The translations under genes were made by a program, and so were the position numbers. A stretch of DNA of 64,000 nucleotides from positions 52,859,882 to 52,923,881 of the forward strand of contig CM064430.1 of NCBI GenBank assembly GCA_032690845.1, in the 5' to 3' direction. The notes under the pieces were generated by a model, which was not told where the DNA came from, did not search any database, and saw only the letters and a list, made by a program, of their open reading frames with translations. The stretch's first letter is position 1. Every line of letters begins with the position of its first letter. Positions 35,499-48,462 of this stretch are shown in pieces. Source of the stretch: Eleusine coracana subsp. coracana. Lineage: Eukaryota > Streptophyta > Magnoliopsida > Poales > Poaceae.

Positions 35499-36402
35499 AG
35501 CAAACTGTGATACGGAAGTCTCTCCTTGCAAAGTTGGTTTTGGAGGTGCCCGCACCTGCGTTGTTAATTTACTTGTTCGGTGGAGGGATCCAAAGGTTGA
35601 AATGATTGAAGCATGTCGCCAATGCCAGCCATCAGGCCATGTGCACTGGTCCACATATGAGTTGTCTTGGTGGCGCAGCCCTGCCCGCTGTTTCATGGCT
35701 GGCACGGTAGGAACGGATGATGGTGCGCCATCGCTATCGACGCAGTCTTGAGCTCGCGAAACTAATCCTGAGAACGATTCGGGTCGGTGCGACCCGTTTC
35801 GTTCATGCGCGACCCAGCGTGGGCTCGGGGGTTTGAGGTTTGCCCCGCTCCGGCTGGTTTGGAGGAAACCGCTGAACCGTGGGGAACCGTGGGTCGTCCC
35901 GTCCTGTGCACGTATACGTCCGTGGCTCTTGCATCGCAGCAAAGTTTCAGACTGTTTTCTTAAACAACTACTAGCTCCTAGGAAGCCTACCGGCGATGTA
36001 ATTGGTCCCTGACCAGTGACCACTATTCGTACATGGGCGTGAGGCCCATGTATACGTATATGCATCTCTAGGCAATTAGTTTATAGAATCACCAGTTCTA
36101 ATAAAAGATACTTAAACTATGTCTTTATGAGTTATCATCAAACAATCCACACAACCACGCCAGATCTTGTAAGATACAAAAACGACTACAATTGGCTGGA
36201 TATGTGATACAACAGTGATTTTAGTATAACATGTCTTGATCATACGTACAACACTAATCATTAATAATTTAAATGGACAAGTCTATAAACAGCTGCTGAT
36301 TTCATCTAAAGAAAATCACGCTCCATATCTCCAAGAACATGCTACAATTTTCATAAACAAAATCTCATTGTTCTTATAACAATGATCAACAGAGAAGATG
36401 CC

Positions 36403-36538
36403 ACTTGCACATTGCATCTGAAAAGTAACTGACAAACGAAAGCACCACTTCATGGAACATCCCTCAGCTCCTTGCGCATTGCATCTGAAAAGCAAAGACC
36501 AACGAAAGCATCACACACATGGAAAATCTCAGCTCCAA
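36403..36538. repeat. Tandem duplication, unit about 68 bp
   Basis: CTTGCACATTGCATCTGAAA at 36403 and CTTGCGCATTGCATCTGAAA at 36471 begin two diverged units. Each continues with ACGAAAGCA, then CATGGAA, and ends CTCAGCTC. Confidence 0.8.
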
Positions 36539-37973
36539 AAGCACCGCCACCAAGAAGAAAAAAGCCAAGCCTGCTAGCCTGTGCTACCAAAAGCAGGCAT
36601 CTTAAACTGTTACAAGCTACCAAATTAAATCTTTATTAACATTATTATATGGAACTGAACAACTACAATTATTTGTGGCAAAACTGGGAGTAAAATAAAA
36701 TGCTACTCATGGTTTAGTAAATATATAATAAATACATATATCGGATGCCTTTTTTCATTGTTCATATTTGCATATCCTCAGGAGCAACTTTAAACCATGG
36801 CAAGTTAGGCTGGATGTCATATACTCTACTTAATCCATGAGACAGTAACTGGATGTCTAAAAAGGCTAAAGTTGCACTTTGTAGGAGACGGACTCGCATC
36901 ACATCACAGGGCAGGGGCAGAATGAAACTAGAATGAAGAACAGATACAAAAGAGCTAAAGACACATGCTACTCAATGATTCTTATTAAAAACAAATCAAC
37001 TTTGAACCATTTTAAAATACAACATCACATTAATATAGAAGGTCATATGGCTTATTAAACTAGCTACCTAAATCTAACAACGTGGAAGTGAAATTATAAC
37101 AAAGAGAGAATGACACTGAATAAACCTCAAAGCAGCATCTTCTAGCTCAGGTGTTCCACACCAGCAGCAATGCACTAAATAAGTCACATATTCAGTTTAG
37201 GGGAAGCATTCAGACATTCAGTTTAACTCAGGTGCTCCACACAAGAGAAACACACCATCCTCTACAGCTCTTCAAGACCCAAAACAGTTCTGAAGTCAAT
37301 TCATTTACCCTTCTCCTAAATAACATACAAAGCTTGTCAGAAAGGTATGAACAGGAGTTTGACCAGTAAGTTATATACTACTCAGTTGAAACAATAATCA
37401 GCTGACAATATATATGTTATGCAGATAATGAGTTGCGTTGTCAAGAAAATAATCAACAGTTGACGAAACTGATACAGCAGGAAGCTGCAAAATAAAGTTT
37501 GTATCTATATATAGATCCTGCTAGCTAACATGCCAGGGAATCTTCATCAAGGAAGGAATGCGTGATAGTTTTCTACAATTTTTTTAGACGCACGCACCTT
37601 TCAGGAACTATGCCAGTTTGTCGAGGTTGCTGGCGGCAAGCTTGTAGAGGTCGTCTCCCGCCCAGACCTTTACCTGGGACTCTAGAAATCGTTGACCGCT
37701 GCACAAAGCAAGAACAGCAGCACAAGAATCGGATGGTCAGTCAGTCGGTTAGATTCAGAGAAGAGTGAGAAAAGAAATGAATCTGGATGAAGAGGACTCA
37801 CCGTGATGAACAGGATACTGAATCCGCTAGGGAGAAGAGCCACCGCCCATCAGAAGCTGGACGATGGAACAGACGACTACTGGATTCGACAAGCCACACA
37901 AGATTGGGAGGGGCCGGACAGGCGGCGCACGGCTTGGCCAGCAGCGACCAGATCGGCGGCACACCCGACGGCA

Positions 37974-38051
37974 CGCAGCTCGGCCGCTCAGCGGCAGTAC
38001 CAGGTCGTCGGCGCGCAGTTCGGCCGCTCAGCGGCGGTGCCAGGTCGACGG
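37974..38051. repeat. GC-rich 40-bp tandem repeat, two units
   Basis: CGCAG-TCGGCCGCTCAGCGGC-GT-CCAGGTCG-CGG occurs at 37974 and again at 38014 with five differences. The core CGGCCGCTCAGCGGC is nearly palindromic. Confidence 0.8.
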
Positions 38052-39064
38052 AGCATGGGCGCAGCTGTAGTGTGCGAGACGGAGGAGAAAGGGTTCGGTT
38101 CGACCCGTGGGTCGATGGGTTCCGCAGCCCAGGTTACCCGGTCTTATTTGGGTTCGAGCCGAATCGAACCGCTGCAAAATTTTCGGACCGGATCGACAAA
38201 CCGTTCGGGTCGACCCGAACCGTTCTCAGATTTACACGAAACCATGCATCACGAGTTAAAATGAATGATAAGAGAGAGGTAACTCGAGGACGACTAGTAC
38301 TCTTGCCTTATAGGAGTATGCAATAATGCAAAGAAAGTGATCAGCATCACAAAAACCAAAGGAATGAGGTAACTCAAGGTCAAGGATGACTAGTACGGAC
38401 AAAGTGATTAGCATACAAAAACCAAACAAACCAGCTGGAATGCTCGTCAAACGTACAGCTGGAGTGCAGGTTGAATGTAATCCTTCAATTGTTTCCTCCA
38501 GCGGAAGAAAACGTGGAAAATGTATTCGCTGTGTCCTGTGTTTCGGAGGCAAGCGTGCCTGTTTCCGTTCCTGATTTTCAAGTTTCAACCCAGAGGTGGG
38601 AATTACAACCCCACCAGACGCTTCGATTGGGCCATAATTCGATGTAAGCTGGATACTTTTTATTGGACCTAACATGGGCCAACATACTTCTTCCAGGTAA
38701 TGTTTGCTGATGTCTTTAGGCCCGCATAATCATAGAATTAGGCTTTAGTAATGTTGGCCCAAGTGATTAATGTGTCTTGTAGCCTTGTGGTGTGGTGATT
38801 TGCTATCGATGCCGATTCGCCGACACGAGCTGCTTATGCTAGATTTCACCGTAGCAGTAACGTTGACTGAAACTTACGCGCCTGATTTACATCTGAAAAA
38901 TACCAAATGATTCGTGACCAGTTTGTGCAGCAATTTTCAACACACATTCAAGGCGTTTTCAAGCAAATGGTTGACGACATTTCTACATCTGCTACACACC
39001 AAGGTGAGCGGTGACAGTCACGAGCAGACAAGCTAAGCACTGCTGATTTCCAGGGTAGAGAGGT

Positions 39065-40978
39065 TCACATGAGCTCGCTCATCATGGACAGCACCTGCGC
39101 CATCCTGGGCCTCTCCTCCGGCGCCTCAGCAGTGCACAGCATCCCGATCTTGACCCACCCCATCGTCTCGTCGTCCTCCTCCTCCTCCTCGCAGCCGTCA
39201 CCGGCCTTGCGACAACCGGTGACCACCTCCAGCAGCACCATCCCGAATCCGTACACGTCCGACTCCTGCATCGCCCTCGTCGTGGATGCCAACTCCGGCG
39301 CCGCGTACCCGTGCCACCCGCCGCCGCTGCTCGACGCCGACGCCGACAGGTCCAGGAACGCCGCCTGCGGGAGGATGGAGTGCTGCACGTTGGTGGCGTA
39401 GCGCATGACCCCGCACTCCGACACGCACGCGGCGCCTCGCTCGTCCAGCAGGATGTTAGACGGCTTCACGTTCCCGTGCACCAGCGCCGGCCGCGCCGGG
39501 AACGTGTGGATGTAGTTGAGCCCCTCCGCCGCGCCGAGCAGCACGCTCTTCCTCGCCGCCCAGTCCAAGCTCCTCACGTCCCCACCTGCAACGAACAAAT
39601 TGGTGTCAATGCGTGAGCAGAACACACCTATAATGTCAAGAACACGTTCCTGGACTGGAGGAGCAGAGTAGCAGGTATGCACCGTGGGCTTGCAGCGCGG
39701 CCTGGAGGCTGCCGCCGGGTAGGAAGTCGTAGACGAGCAGGCGCTCGCCGTTGGAGTTGCAGTAGGCCCGGAGCCCGAGCACGTTCCGGTGCCGGACCCG
39801 GCCCACGACCCGCATGTGCCGGTCGAACGCCTTGCCCCTGCCGCTGCCGGCCGGGAACCGCAGCGCGCTGAGGCGCTTCACGGCCACCGCGACGGCGCCG
39901 TCCTCGAGCACCGCCTTGTACGTGCTGCCCGACGCGCCCTTGCCCAGCACCTCCGCCGACGCCTTCAGCAGGCTCTCCAGCCGCAGCGCCTCGCCGCCCT
40001 CGAAGCACACCAGCCCGCCGCTGCTCTTCGCCGCCGGGCACTTGGTGCCGTCGCCGTCCCTGTTCGTCGTCGTTGTCGTCCGCCTCTTGTTGCCGTCGGA
40101 CACTTCCTCGTCGAAGAAGAGTGAAGGGGCCTTGGCGGACCGGAGCTTTCGCTTCATGTACACGAACATGGCAACCGAGATGGTTAGCGAGACTGTGATT
40201 AGCACCGCGTTGCCGATGCCGGTGGCCATCAGCGCAGTCATGCTAAGTTTACTGAAGCTCCCGTTCGGTTCTGCACTATTAGGAGATTGAGCTGCAACAG
40301 TGACATTTGAGTTGCCACTTGCTGTATCTCCTAGTGCACTGTAAGCACGAACGCATCTCGGAAGAGGCCGGCCACAGAGAGCGAGGTTCCCGCCGAACGC
40401 GGAGCTCGGGAATCGGGCCAGCTCGCCGGAGATCTCTCCGGCGAGCTTGTTCCCGGACACGTTGAAGCTCCTGACCGTCGGAACGCGCAGCGCCCCGAGC
40501 CCGCCGCTGAACCCGTTACGCTCCGCCCGCAGCGTGAGCAGAGCGCCCCGGGAGACGTTGAGGCCTCCGGTGAGCTGGTTGCGCGCCACGAGCAGGTGCC
40601 GCAGCCGCGGGCTCGTGGCGTCGGCCAGCGGCGGGAGCGCGCCGGACAGGGAGTTGTTCCGGACGGCGAGCGCCACGGCGGGGTCAGCCGGAGCAGCGGC
40701 GCCACGGCGCCGGACAGCGACGCGCCGTCCAGGAAGACGCCCGCTACACGGCCCTTGTTGCATTTGATCCCGAACCAGGAGCCCGAGCACGGGTTCGGGC
40801 CGGACCAGGTCGCCAGCGCGGTGGCGTTTGGGTTGTAGGATTTGAAGGCGAGGAGGGCGGGGAGGTCCAGGTGGACGCCATTGGCAACTTCCCCGTGCAC
40901 CAAGACTACTGCCGATAGGTGAACGAAGACGATGGTGACGAGGAGCAGGGACGAGCAATGGTGCTGGATTCGAGGCAT
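39065..40978 (-). pseudogene. LRR receptor-like pseudokinase gene with a one-base frameshift
   Basis: Two exons, 40978-39683 and 39585-39065, flank a 97-bp GT-AG intron that splits a glycine codon. The product would be about 605 residues if the frame were continuous. It has a signal peptide (SSLLLVTIVFVHLSAVVLVHG), an LRR N-cap (LLAFKSYNPNATALATWSG), a few LRRs, one transmembrane helix (NAVLITVSLTISVAMFVYM) and a kinase-like domain with LGKGASGSTYKAVLEDG and VAVKRLS. At about 40680-40684, in a GGGG run, one base is missing. Exon 1 is 1296 nt where 1297 is needed, and the LRR frame switches. The kinase part lacks key residues: the catalytic loop reads HGNVKPSN and the DFG position reads SECG. 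A segment before the last helix is replaced by an acidic run. It resembles subgroup III 'probable inactive' receptor kinases. A base-calling error in the homopolymer would restore an intact pseudokinase gene. Confidence 0.85.
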
Positions 40979-41053
40979 TTTGGGTTTGGCACTACTACTG
41001 CTACAAGTTACCGCATACTCCACGTTTGACTGAGGAGGGGATTCCACGAGTTT

Positions 41054-41060
41054 TTTTATA
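41054..41060 (-). promoter_or_regulatory. TATA box of the LRR pseudokinase gene
   Basis: TATAAAA is read on the minus strand in GTGCTATAAAAAAACTCG, about 75 bases upstream of the ATG at 40978. Confidence 0.6.
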
Positions 41061-44000
41061 GCACGACGAGGTAAGGTGACGAAACATTGCGCGGGGAAGT
41101 AGAAATTTTTGAAACGCGCACGAGTAGAAGGAGCAGGGCTACGACAAGCAGAGGGCTCCAAAAAGGAAAGGTGGGTAGCAGCGTCCACCTGCGCCGGCGC
41201 GTTGAGGAGTGCGGAGGCGAGAAGCGGCCGCCATGGGCGACAGGAGGAGGGGTCCAAGCGGGTAAAGGGCGAACAGGGAGATGACAAGGCCGTTCTTCTA
41301 CCTTGGGCAGGATGAGTTTTGGACGGGTTTGCTGGACCGCACGTACGTTACCCGTGATGGTCGCCGCGCTCGGCGTGCCACTTTACGGAAATGGCAAAAA
41401 GGAAGGGAGAGAGGGGGCTCTGGGTTTCATGGTCACGGGAGTACCGAGAGAGAGTTTTGGCGTCAGGTGGCATCAGTAGGGAGCAGCCAAGATTCCTCCA
41501 TCTTTCACTCTGTTCTACGTAGTATCAGTGTCACAGTCAAACTACTGAACTGTTTTTTCTATAAACATGCCAAGCTCACGAAGTATCTTCGTTTTAAATT
41601 ATAAGTTTTTTTTTACATTTTAGACATAGAATTTTGACCATCTTATTTAAACTTATGTAAAATATAAAGATACTAGCAAAGTGTCCGTACGTTGTCACGA
41701 ACTTTAAAAAAATAGTAATTATATTTATATAGATTAATATCCATATGTTGCTATGGTCGTCAAAGTTGAAAAGTCACAAAAAAAGATGCATAACATCAGC
41801 TTACAACATGTATCTAAAAATATTATTTAACAATCAGGTAACTAATTGATCACATCAATTTATTATAGTTGTTTTCAAGTCATTGTCCATTAGATTATTT
41901 AGTGACTTCAAATATATAAATCAACTATTATCAAGTAAGGAGACTATATACGGTCCATTTGGAATTTTGGCTATATAGCAATCACGGCTCTTTACTTCTT
42001 CTTGACCAAATAAAAAATCAACGTATAAGCAAGAAGAAGCAGCCTCGCTAAATCAGGGTAGAACCTCTTGATTCTCTAAGATAACAACATATTCTCCAAA
42101 TATAACTAAGATATTCCTGAGAGGCACTAAAAACTATATTTTGTTGGCTAACTTTTTTTACCAGATTTAATAAATATAAAGTCGAAAGGAAAATATACAA
42201 GCGATGTACAAGGATAGGAAGAAAGCGTACAAGAGCAAAAGGAAAAACAAGAGGAACATGTGTCTTATATTCTGAAACTATTTATTGGCTATAACATTTG
42301 ACATCAAAATCAATCCAGTAGCAAAAGATTCAACCGGCTCGCACATGGCTGTGCGACATTAATATGGTTGTAGCAGCCCCGCAACTACCAGCAGTCATCC
42401 CGATCCTGGCTTGCTATCGTCACAAAAGAGGAGCTCTTGAGGTTGACCATGAGACAGGGGAAGAAAATAGGAAAGAGCACACTGGGTTATCTCATGCGCT
42501 AATTGAGCATTGCAAAATTCGAAAGTAACAGCACACGAACCGTCCTTGTTTTGAGGCAAGTAATTCATGATATAAAATTCAGATAGACATTTTTTATATG
42601 TTCTATAATCTGCTTCTAGCATGATAGGAAAAGAAAAGGATAATAAAAAAGGATAATCAAATAATTTTGTAATCCTAACTTGCTACATAACCAAACAGTT
42701 TGGTGTGTTTCTGATAGTATAAACATAGTGTTGCTAGTAGTAAAATGATGAAAGTTGATAGAATGTAAATGCCGGAGGTGAGATGAATTTAGCTCATGTT
42801 TGAGGACATGCATATTAAACTCAAGAAAAAAAATAAAAGGACGTACAACGTTGAGAACCTGCTTATCTCCATCAATGAAGAAAATTGTCCAAAATCACGT
42901 CCAAATCGTAGCAGGTGGGCAGAATTGCAGAACCAGGCATGGATTCAGGCTTGTGACACATCTCCGATTCTTCATGGTGCCTTGGTTTGTCCAGTCAAGG
43001 GCGTCGAGGAGGCCATTCATAGGCAGCAAGTTGTCCTGTGTTCCATCAGGAACCCAAGCTGACCCTCTAGGAAGACGAAGATTGTTGATGAGCATCATAG
43101 AGGCGGAATCCTCTAGCTCCCACGGTCCATGGCGTGCAGTCATGGCGTTTGGCGTCCCTTCACAAACCCAATTTGCTACGCCCAACAGAAGAAACAATCT
43201 GAGGCTAGAATCACAGGGTTCTTCTCTTGTGGGCTGGATCATGGGACTCTTTCGTACGAACGCGGAGCAGAGGGGGCATGAAGCCGACAAAGATGTTTAT
43301 AACATGGCAAAGCCTCTGGCAGCAAGCAACGGTGGCACGAGCTAGGGATCGATCGAAGAGTGCCAATTGGCCGTCGGCGTAGGTGGCTGGCAGCACGTGG
43401 AAATGGCCGCCGCCGGCCTTTGATGTGATGAGATTTCGTGGTGAAAGAACACTTACAGGAAGGAAACCTAGGGGGGTGCCACCACCGCTCGGACACATGA
43501 AACATTTTTGTATGCACGTATGATCTTATTGGGGACATGAAGCTAAAATGGAATAAAAGAAACATGGGTCAGACAATTTCTGGGCTGTAGCTCTGATCCC
43601 AGACGGCCCACGGGATTGTTGGCAGCCCACGAATAAAAAACAAAAACAGGAAAAATAGTGACTTGAGCCCACAAAGAAAACAAAAGCCCACAAACAGAAA
43701 TAAACAGGTAGGCAGGCTTTCGTCTTCCTCGCGAACGCACGCACGCCGTCGACCATTAGCCATAGGTGAAACTTTGAGCTCCAACTGACGGCTAAAGAGG
43801 GGTTAAGGATGGTCGAGAATTAGCAAAACAGACTTCACAGACATAGCAAACTAACCTAGGGTGTTTCTCAGCTCACTCGCTGCTTCTCGACACCTCGTCG
43901 TCTTGTCGGATGTTTTAGTCGTCCAAATCATCATGTCATCGAAATCACGTTTGCTTAGTCAAAAATTAGGACAGAGAAACGCCCCTGTATGCGTTGAGTA

Positions 44001-46970
44001 GAAATCTTTAAGCAGTTGGATATGAATTACGGTTCAATATTTGCTTCGGCTTTGATTCAGTGTCGGAGAACAAAGACCAAGTTGCAAACGAAGAACAAAT
44101 ACCTTAGTCGATACGTACAGCTCCGTGGATACGAAAATTTTGCTCTAGACGATCTCACCTCACTTAATAGATTGTAGAGAAAGAAGTCATATTTAAAATA
44201 TATCTAGTCGCAATTTTTTTTAAAATATATATATAATAATAAATAGTTATAAGTAAATTGTTATTAATATTTTAAAAAAGATGAATCATCAAACAATGTT
44301 AAGAATTTTAAAAATAATTTTTATTTGGAATGAAGGTAATATCTCATCAACTATTTTGTGTTGGATTCCTTTTTATTTATTTTAAAAAGGAAATATAGCA
44401 GCAAGTTCCGATTGGTTAAAATAAATTAATATGAAAAGGTCCATGCTAGCCATTTCTTATTTTCGATGAGGTTAGCTTTTGTTTTATGAAATTGGTCATC
44501 AGTAATTTAGTCACGCCGTCTGGTCCAGGCCTTACCACTAGACCCAAAACTAAGTTGTCCAACACAATACATTTTAGATGCTTAAGAAAACAATAAACAT
44601 AAATAGCAATGGATGTCATCCCATTACATAGGAGCAGAGGAGTTATAATATCACATACTGTCTTTGGTAGCTTGGTGATTGATATCACGACTGTCTTTGA
44701 TGATTATTAGCTCATAAACACTATGTTTCAAAACTTTTATTTGTTGATAGAATAAAATTTTTTGCAATCCTCACTACTTATATCATAACTTAAAAGGTGA
44801 GATATATGTGAGGTGAGGGCATATGTACCTACAATAGACCGTCATCATGTTTAGAGAAGAGCCAAAGATATCCTGGTCATTCTTGGAATCATCTATGGTG
44901 ATCAATTTGGAGATGATCACACTTGACGTATATAACAAATCTCTCTAACATAATTAAGTTCAAAGGCAGGACCATGATCCTTGATCTCTAAAAAAGCACT
45001 TCCACCGAGCCACTTTTCCATCTTCATCAGACCTATGCAACATGACATAAGAAGAAATATTTGACATGTGACTTTTTTGACATATTTTTTTTCTTAAATG
45101 AAGACAATACAAACACAAATACTCATATATGTACTAGTACGCATCCCTATAAATACATGCACATACACTCTATTTTTATAAATGCATCTGAAAGATTAAG
45201 TTGGTTTGATTTTGTCAACTTAGGTAGGCGCCTTGTTATCGATCAGATATGGTTATTTGTTAGCCTTAAATATAATACCTGTGTTAAATCTAGATTTAAA
45301 TTCAAATGAGTTAGTTTAATTATATAAAAACATAAACAATTGAGTTGCGCTTAGTTTGCATGAAACCTGCCACTTGTGTGAACAAGTCCTCATACCATGT
45401 CGCTCCATCTCCATCTTCAGGAGACATGAGCCCTGAAGAAGTCCTCTGACCACGCCATGTGGCATGTCATCTCGCAGCAGTGAGGGTAGGATGGAAAGGA
45501 GCATGTGACACATGTCGTGTTGTGGTTTGAACATCATCTGCACAATGAAACATCAATGCACAAATTCATCAACAAATGTCAGAGTGGGGGGCATAGGAGG
45601 TGCGACCATTGATGGGGGTGTGGATGCCAAGGGCCCGCCTCTGCCCCCCCCCCCCCCCCCCCTTTCGTCGTTCATAGTTGGTGGAGGAGAAGCCCAACAC
45701 CTCCGGGCTCCAAGTGTCACGGTAGATGCTAGGGCGGTTGAGAAGTGTCGGAGTGGGTATCGCAGAGGGTGGTGGGCAAGTGGGGTGCCTCGGAGGGGGT
45801 CGTCGGCGAGTCATTGTAGAAGAGCGACGCACCCCTCCTGGCTGCCATGGTTGGAGGTGGTCCGGTAAGGGCCGACACTGACAAATGTCGTCGGGCTGTT
45901 GAGGTCTAGAACCTCCCCGGATGGGAGTCAACATCGGCAGTGCCGTTGGGGAGGCCTCCCTGGCAGTGGATGCGGATGACGAGACGACATGAAGGCCCCT
46001 CAGTGGGTGGAGTCCGTGTCGGCAGATGCGCTTCCCTAGAGGGGGTTGGCAGCGACTCGTGGCCCACACTGTTGACGAGGCCATTGATGTATGGAGGACA
46101 CCGAGGATGCTGATGAAGTCGATGAAGTACTGCTGGTGGCACTGGAGAGTGTCGGTGGTGCCGGCGAGCCTTGGCCTAGAGGGCCCCTGAAGGGATGGAA
46201 GCGGTGGCCACCAGACTGGTAGATCGGCCGGCGACTAGGCTGGCCAAATTGCCGGCTGCCGAAGTTGCGGTGGATGCCGCCATGGAAGGGACGAAGCCTC
46301 CTCTAAATTGGAACAACCAAGAAAATGAACGTGAGTTTCTGGGATCCATGCTTACCCCAGATGGATGAAGTCCGCTGGACTCCTGTTGAATGCCCTTAGC
46401 GGCATAGTCTAAGTGCTAATAACATATTTAAAAATGAGATTAGGAAATAAATAGTGTACTTTCGTTAATAGTGATGGGTTACATTTATACCCACTCAACA
46501 GTTAGAAAAGGTGTACGAACGCGTCCCCTAGGGTGACGGTCCCAAAACATTCACATATGTGATGTTTAATGAATAAATGTCTTTATCTACCTCAAGATGC
46601 AGAGAAAATATGAAATGGCATTGATGGAAACAAGAAAAAAAAGGAAGGTGCTAGTTCATGCGCGAGAAATTGCTAGAACCAATTGTTGCTAAGGCGCGCG
46701 CACTGATGAAGTGGGCAGGAACGCAAATAGCGAACTGGCGGGAATAGGAATAGGAGGGAAGGCACGACAAATTTCGGCATGGTGTCACACGAGATCAGGT
46801 AGGGACCGGATGAAATGAAGCTCACTGCTCCAACGCAGGTTTCGTTCTGTTTCAATGTTTTGGAAATAGTGTACCACTACATGAAACTGAGTTCCTTTCT
46901 TTCTTCATAAATTCTATGTTATGTCATCAATTTTATTGATATGACATCTCATTTATTGAAAATGAAAGGG
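41061..46970. other. Gene-poor region, repeat-derived
   Basis: No gene is recognised over 5.9 kb. At 41665-41760 the words ACTAGCAAAGTGTCCGTACG and TTGCTATGG resemble the degenerate end of a common grass DNA transposon. The 42380-43340 part holds medium-length frames without a recognisable domain. The 44150-45300 part is AT-rich. The 45590-46340 part is a GC-rich block with a 19-base C run at 45644-45662 and overlapping frames on both strands, probably a transposon-carried fragment. Confidence 0.4.
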
Positions 46971-47489
46971 AGAAGTCTACTTTACTTTCTCAAATAATTC
47001 ACGTTGTCCAATTTAGTCCTCGAAAAAAATATTGACTCAATTTACTCTATCAAACAATTCAAATTGATGCAATCTACTCCCTCATACAATTTTTTTTTGT
47101 TTCTATTTATATGATTTGAATTTAGTGCTGAAATTTTGTGCAATGATGTATGCCATAAACCCCTACACTTAATGAATATTTTTAATATATTTTTCACAGT
47201 TTAAAAGCATATAATATTATCGTAATCATATAGTTTTAAAATCATATACAAATTATTCATGAAAAATATAAAATATATTCTTTTGTATAGTGATAGATGT
47301 CATATATGATTATACAAATTTTATCTTCAAATTTAAATGGTGCAAAGAGAAACAAAAAAAGAAATTTTTGCATAAGGGAGTAGATTGCACCAACTTAAAT
47401 TATTTAGGGGGTTAAATTATGCCAAGATTTTGTTTAGGGATTAATATGAACAAAATGGATTGTTCAAGGGAGTAAAATGGACTTTTTTT
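46971..47489. mobile_element. Long-inverted-repeat (foldback) element, about 520 bp
   Basis: The left arm from about 46971 (AGTCTACTTTACTTTCTCAA, then AATTTAGTCC and GCAATCTACTCCCT) is matched by the reverse complement of the right arm ending near 47489 (AGTCCATTTTACTCCCTTGA, AATTTAACCCC, GCAATCTACTCCCT). The arms are roughly 150-200 bp and imperfect. No coding sequence lies between them. The flanks (AAAATGAAA and AAAATAAAA) are a possible degraded 9-bp target duplication, so a Mutator-type MITE is likely. Confidence 0.75.
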
Positions 47490-48109
47490 CAAAATAAAAC
47501 CAGCATTGGGAGTAGCCTAATTAATCACTAGTTACATAATTAATTAAGTTAATTGATCGTTAAACGGAACGTTTCACAACACACACTACTACACTTCCTT
47601 CCAAAACTCGACCCCGTCGTGGTCACCATGACCCTTGCTGCACAGGTCGTCCTCATGGCACGAGTAACGATACCTTCTAGTCGTTGTGTCATTGAAGTGA
47701 ACAGAGAAGATAGACATTGCTCGGATGCGGCTGCGGCGGGCCATGGCCAGAGCCATCTTGAATCACAGCGTTGGAAATTTTTCACACGCCACATATTAGT
47801 CATCTACCCTCCATTTAATGAACTGTCTGATTAGTGGTGCGCTTTAATAAGTTAGAACTGTAAAGATTAGCCATATCTACCAATACCTTAAAGTTGTGAA
47901 TAAATGAATAATCTCTGGTAAGTTATACTGGGAATGATTCGGTACAAATAAATCCAATGAATTCCAAATCGTATCAGATAGCCACCCATCAATTGCTAGC
48001 AATTGTCAAAGGTTGACTGACTATTTAAGCTCCTCCATCCATACCAGAACCACACCAATCTCAAACTCATAATTCGTGTTTGTATCTCAGAGATCGCACG
48101 AAGCCAACC
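47490..48109. other. Flank and promoter of cystatin-like copy A
   Basis: No gene is seen. The last 150 bases contain GACTATTTAAGC at about 48020, a TATA-like site about 85 bases upstream of the copy A ATG. The intact copy C has ACTATTTAAACAC at a comparable position. Confidence 0.45.
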
Positions 48110-48462
48110 ATGAGAACCAGTCTTCTATTTGCCATTGTTGTCTTAGCCATTTACATAGATGCAAGGCCAACCACAGCAGTACTGATACATAGACTCTGAT
48201 ACCGGACAAAGAAATCAATGATTCTGACATCGAGGGGCTTGGAGGGTGGGCGGTAACAGAGCACGTGAAGCAGGCAAACGACGGGATCAAGTTCAACAGA
48301 GTGGTGAGTGGCTATATTCGCAAGGCGTACAGAGGTGTGAACTATCGTTTCGTCATCGACGCGTCAAACAAGGATGGCAAGGAAGCCAGATATGAGACCG
48401 TGTTGTACGATAAGGATTGGCGAGGCTCGCGGAGTCTTATTTCCTTTAAACCGGCTATGTGA
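48110..48462 (+). pseudogene. Cystatin-like secreted protein, copy A (frameshifted)
   Basis: The frame opens MRTSLLFAIVVLAIYIDARP, a good signal peptide, but reaches TGA after 30 codons. The cystatin-like body continues in another frame from about 48200 (EGLGGWAVTEHVKQANDGIK, NRVVSGY, IDASNKDGKEARYE, DWRGSRSLISFKP) to the stop at 48462. The break lies at about 48185-48205, where the frame shifts by one base. The body aligns along its length with the intact copy C at 58860-59192 (LGKWAVAQHVKEA, KKVVSGY, IDASNRDSKDTKY). It is probably non-functional unless the frame change is a sequencing error. Confidence 0.8.

Larger units (their letters stand above)
34358..39064. other. Intergenic, low gene content, several small tandem repeats
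   Basis: The first 250 bases are the AG-peptide 3' UTR. No other gene is recognised over 4.7 kb. Three local duplications are listed separately (35349-35498, 36403-36538, 37974-38051). At 38090-38235 the DNA is rich in GGGTCGACCC/TTCGGGTTCG words and palindromes, probably transposon-derived. The part from 36100 to 37540 is AT-rich without recognisable content. Confidence 0.5.

Noticed and set aside
42800..43345. Overlapping frames on both strands (181 and 131 codons)
   Set aside because: Neither strand shows a known motif or plausible splice structure; both strands are open over the same stretch, as expected by chance.
45569..46142. Pro/Arg/His-rich minus-strand frames in the GC-rich block
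   Set aside because: Low complexity and no domain, adjacent to a poly-C run, with both strands open. Treated as repeat-derived.
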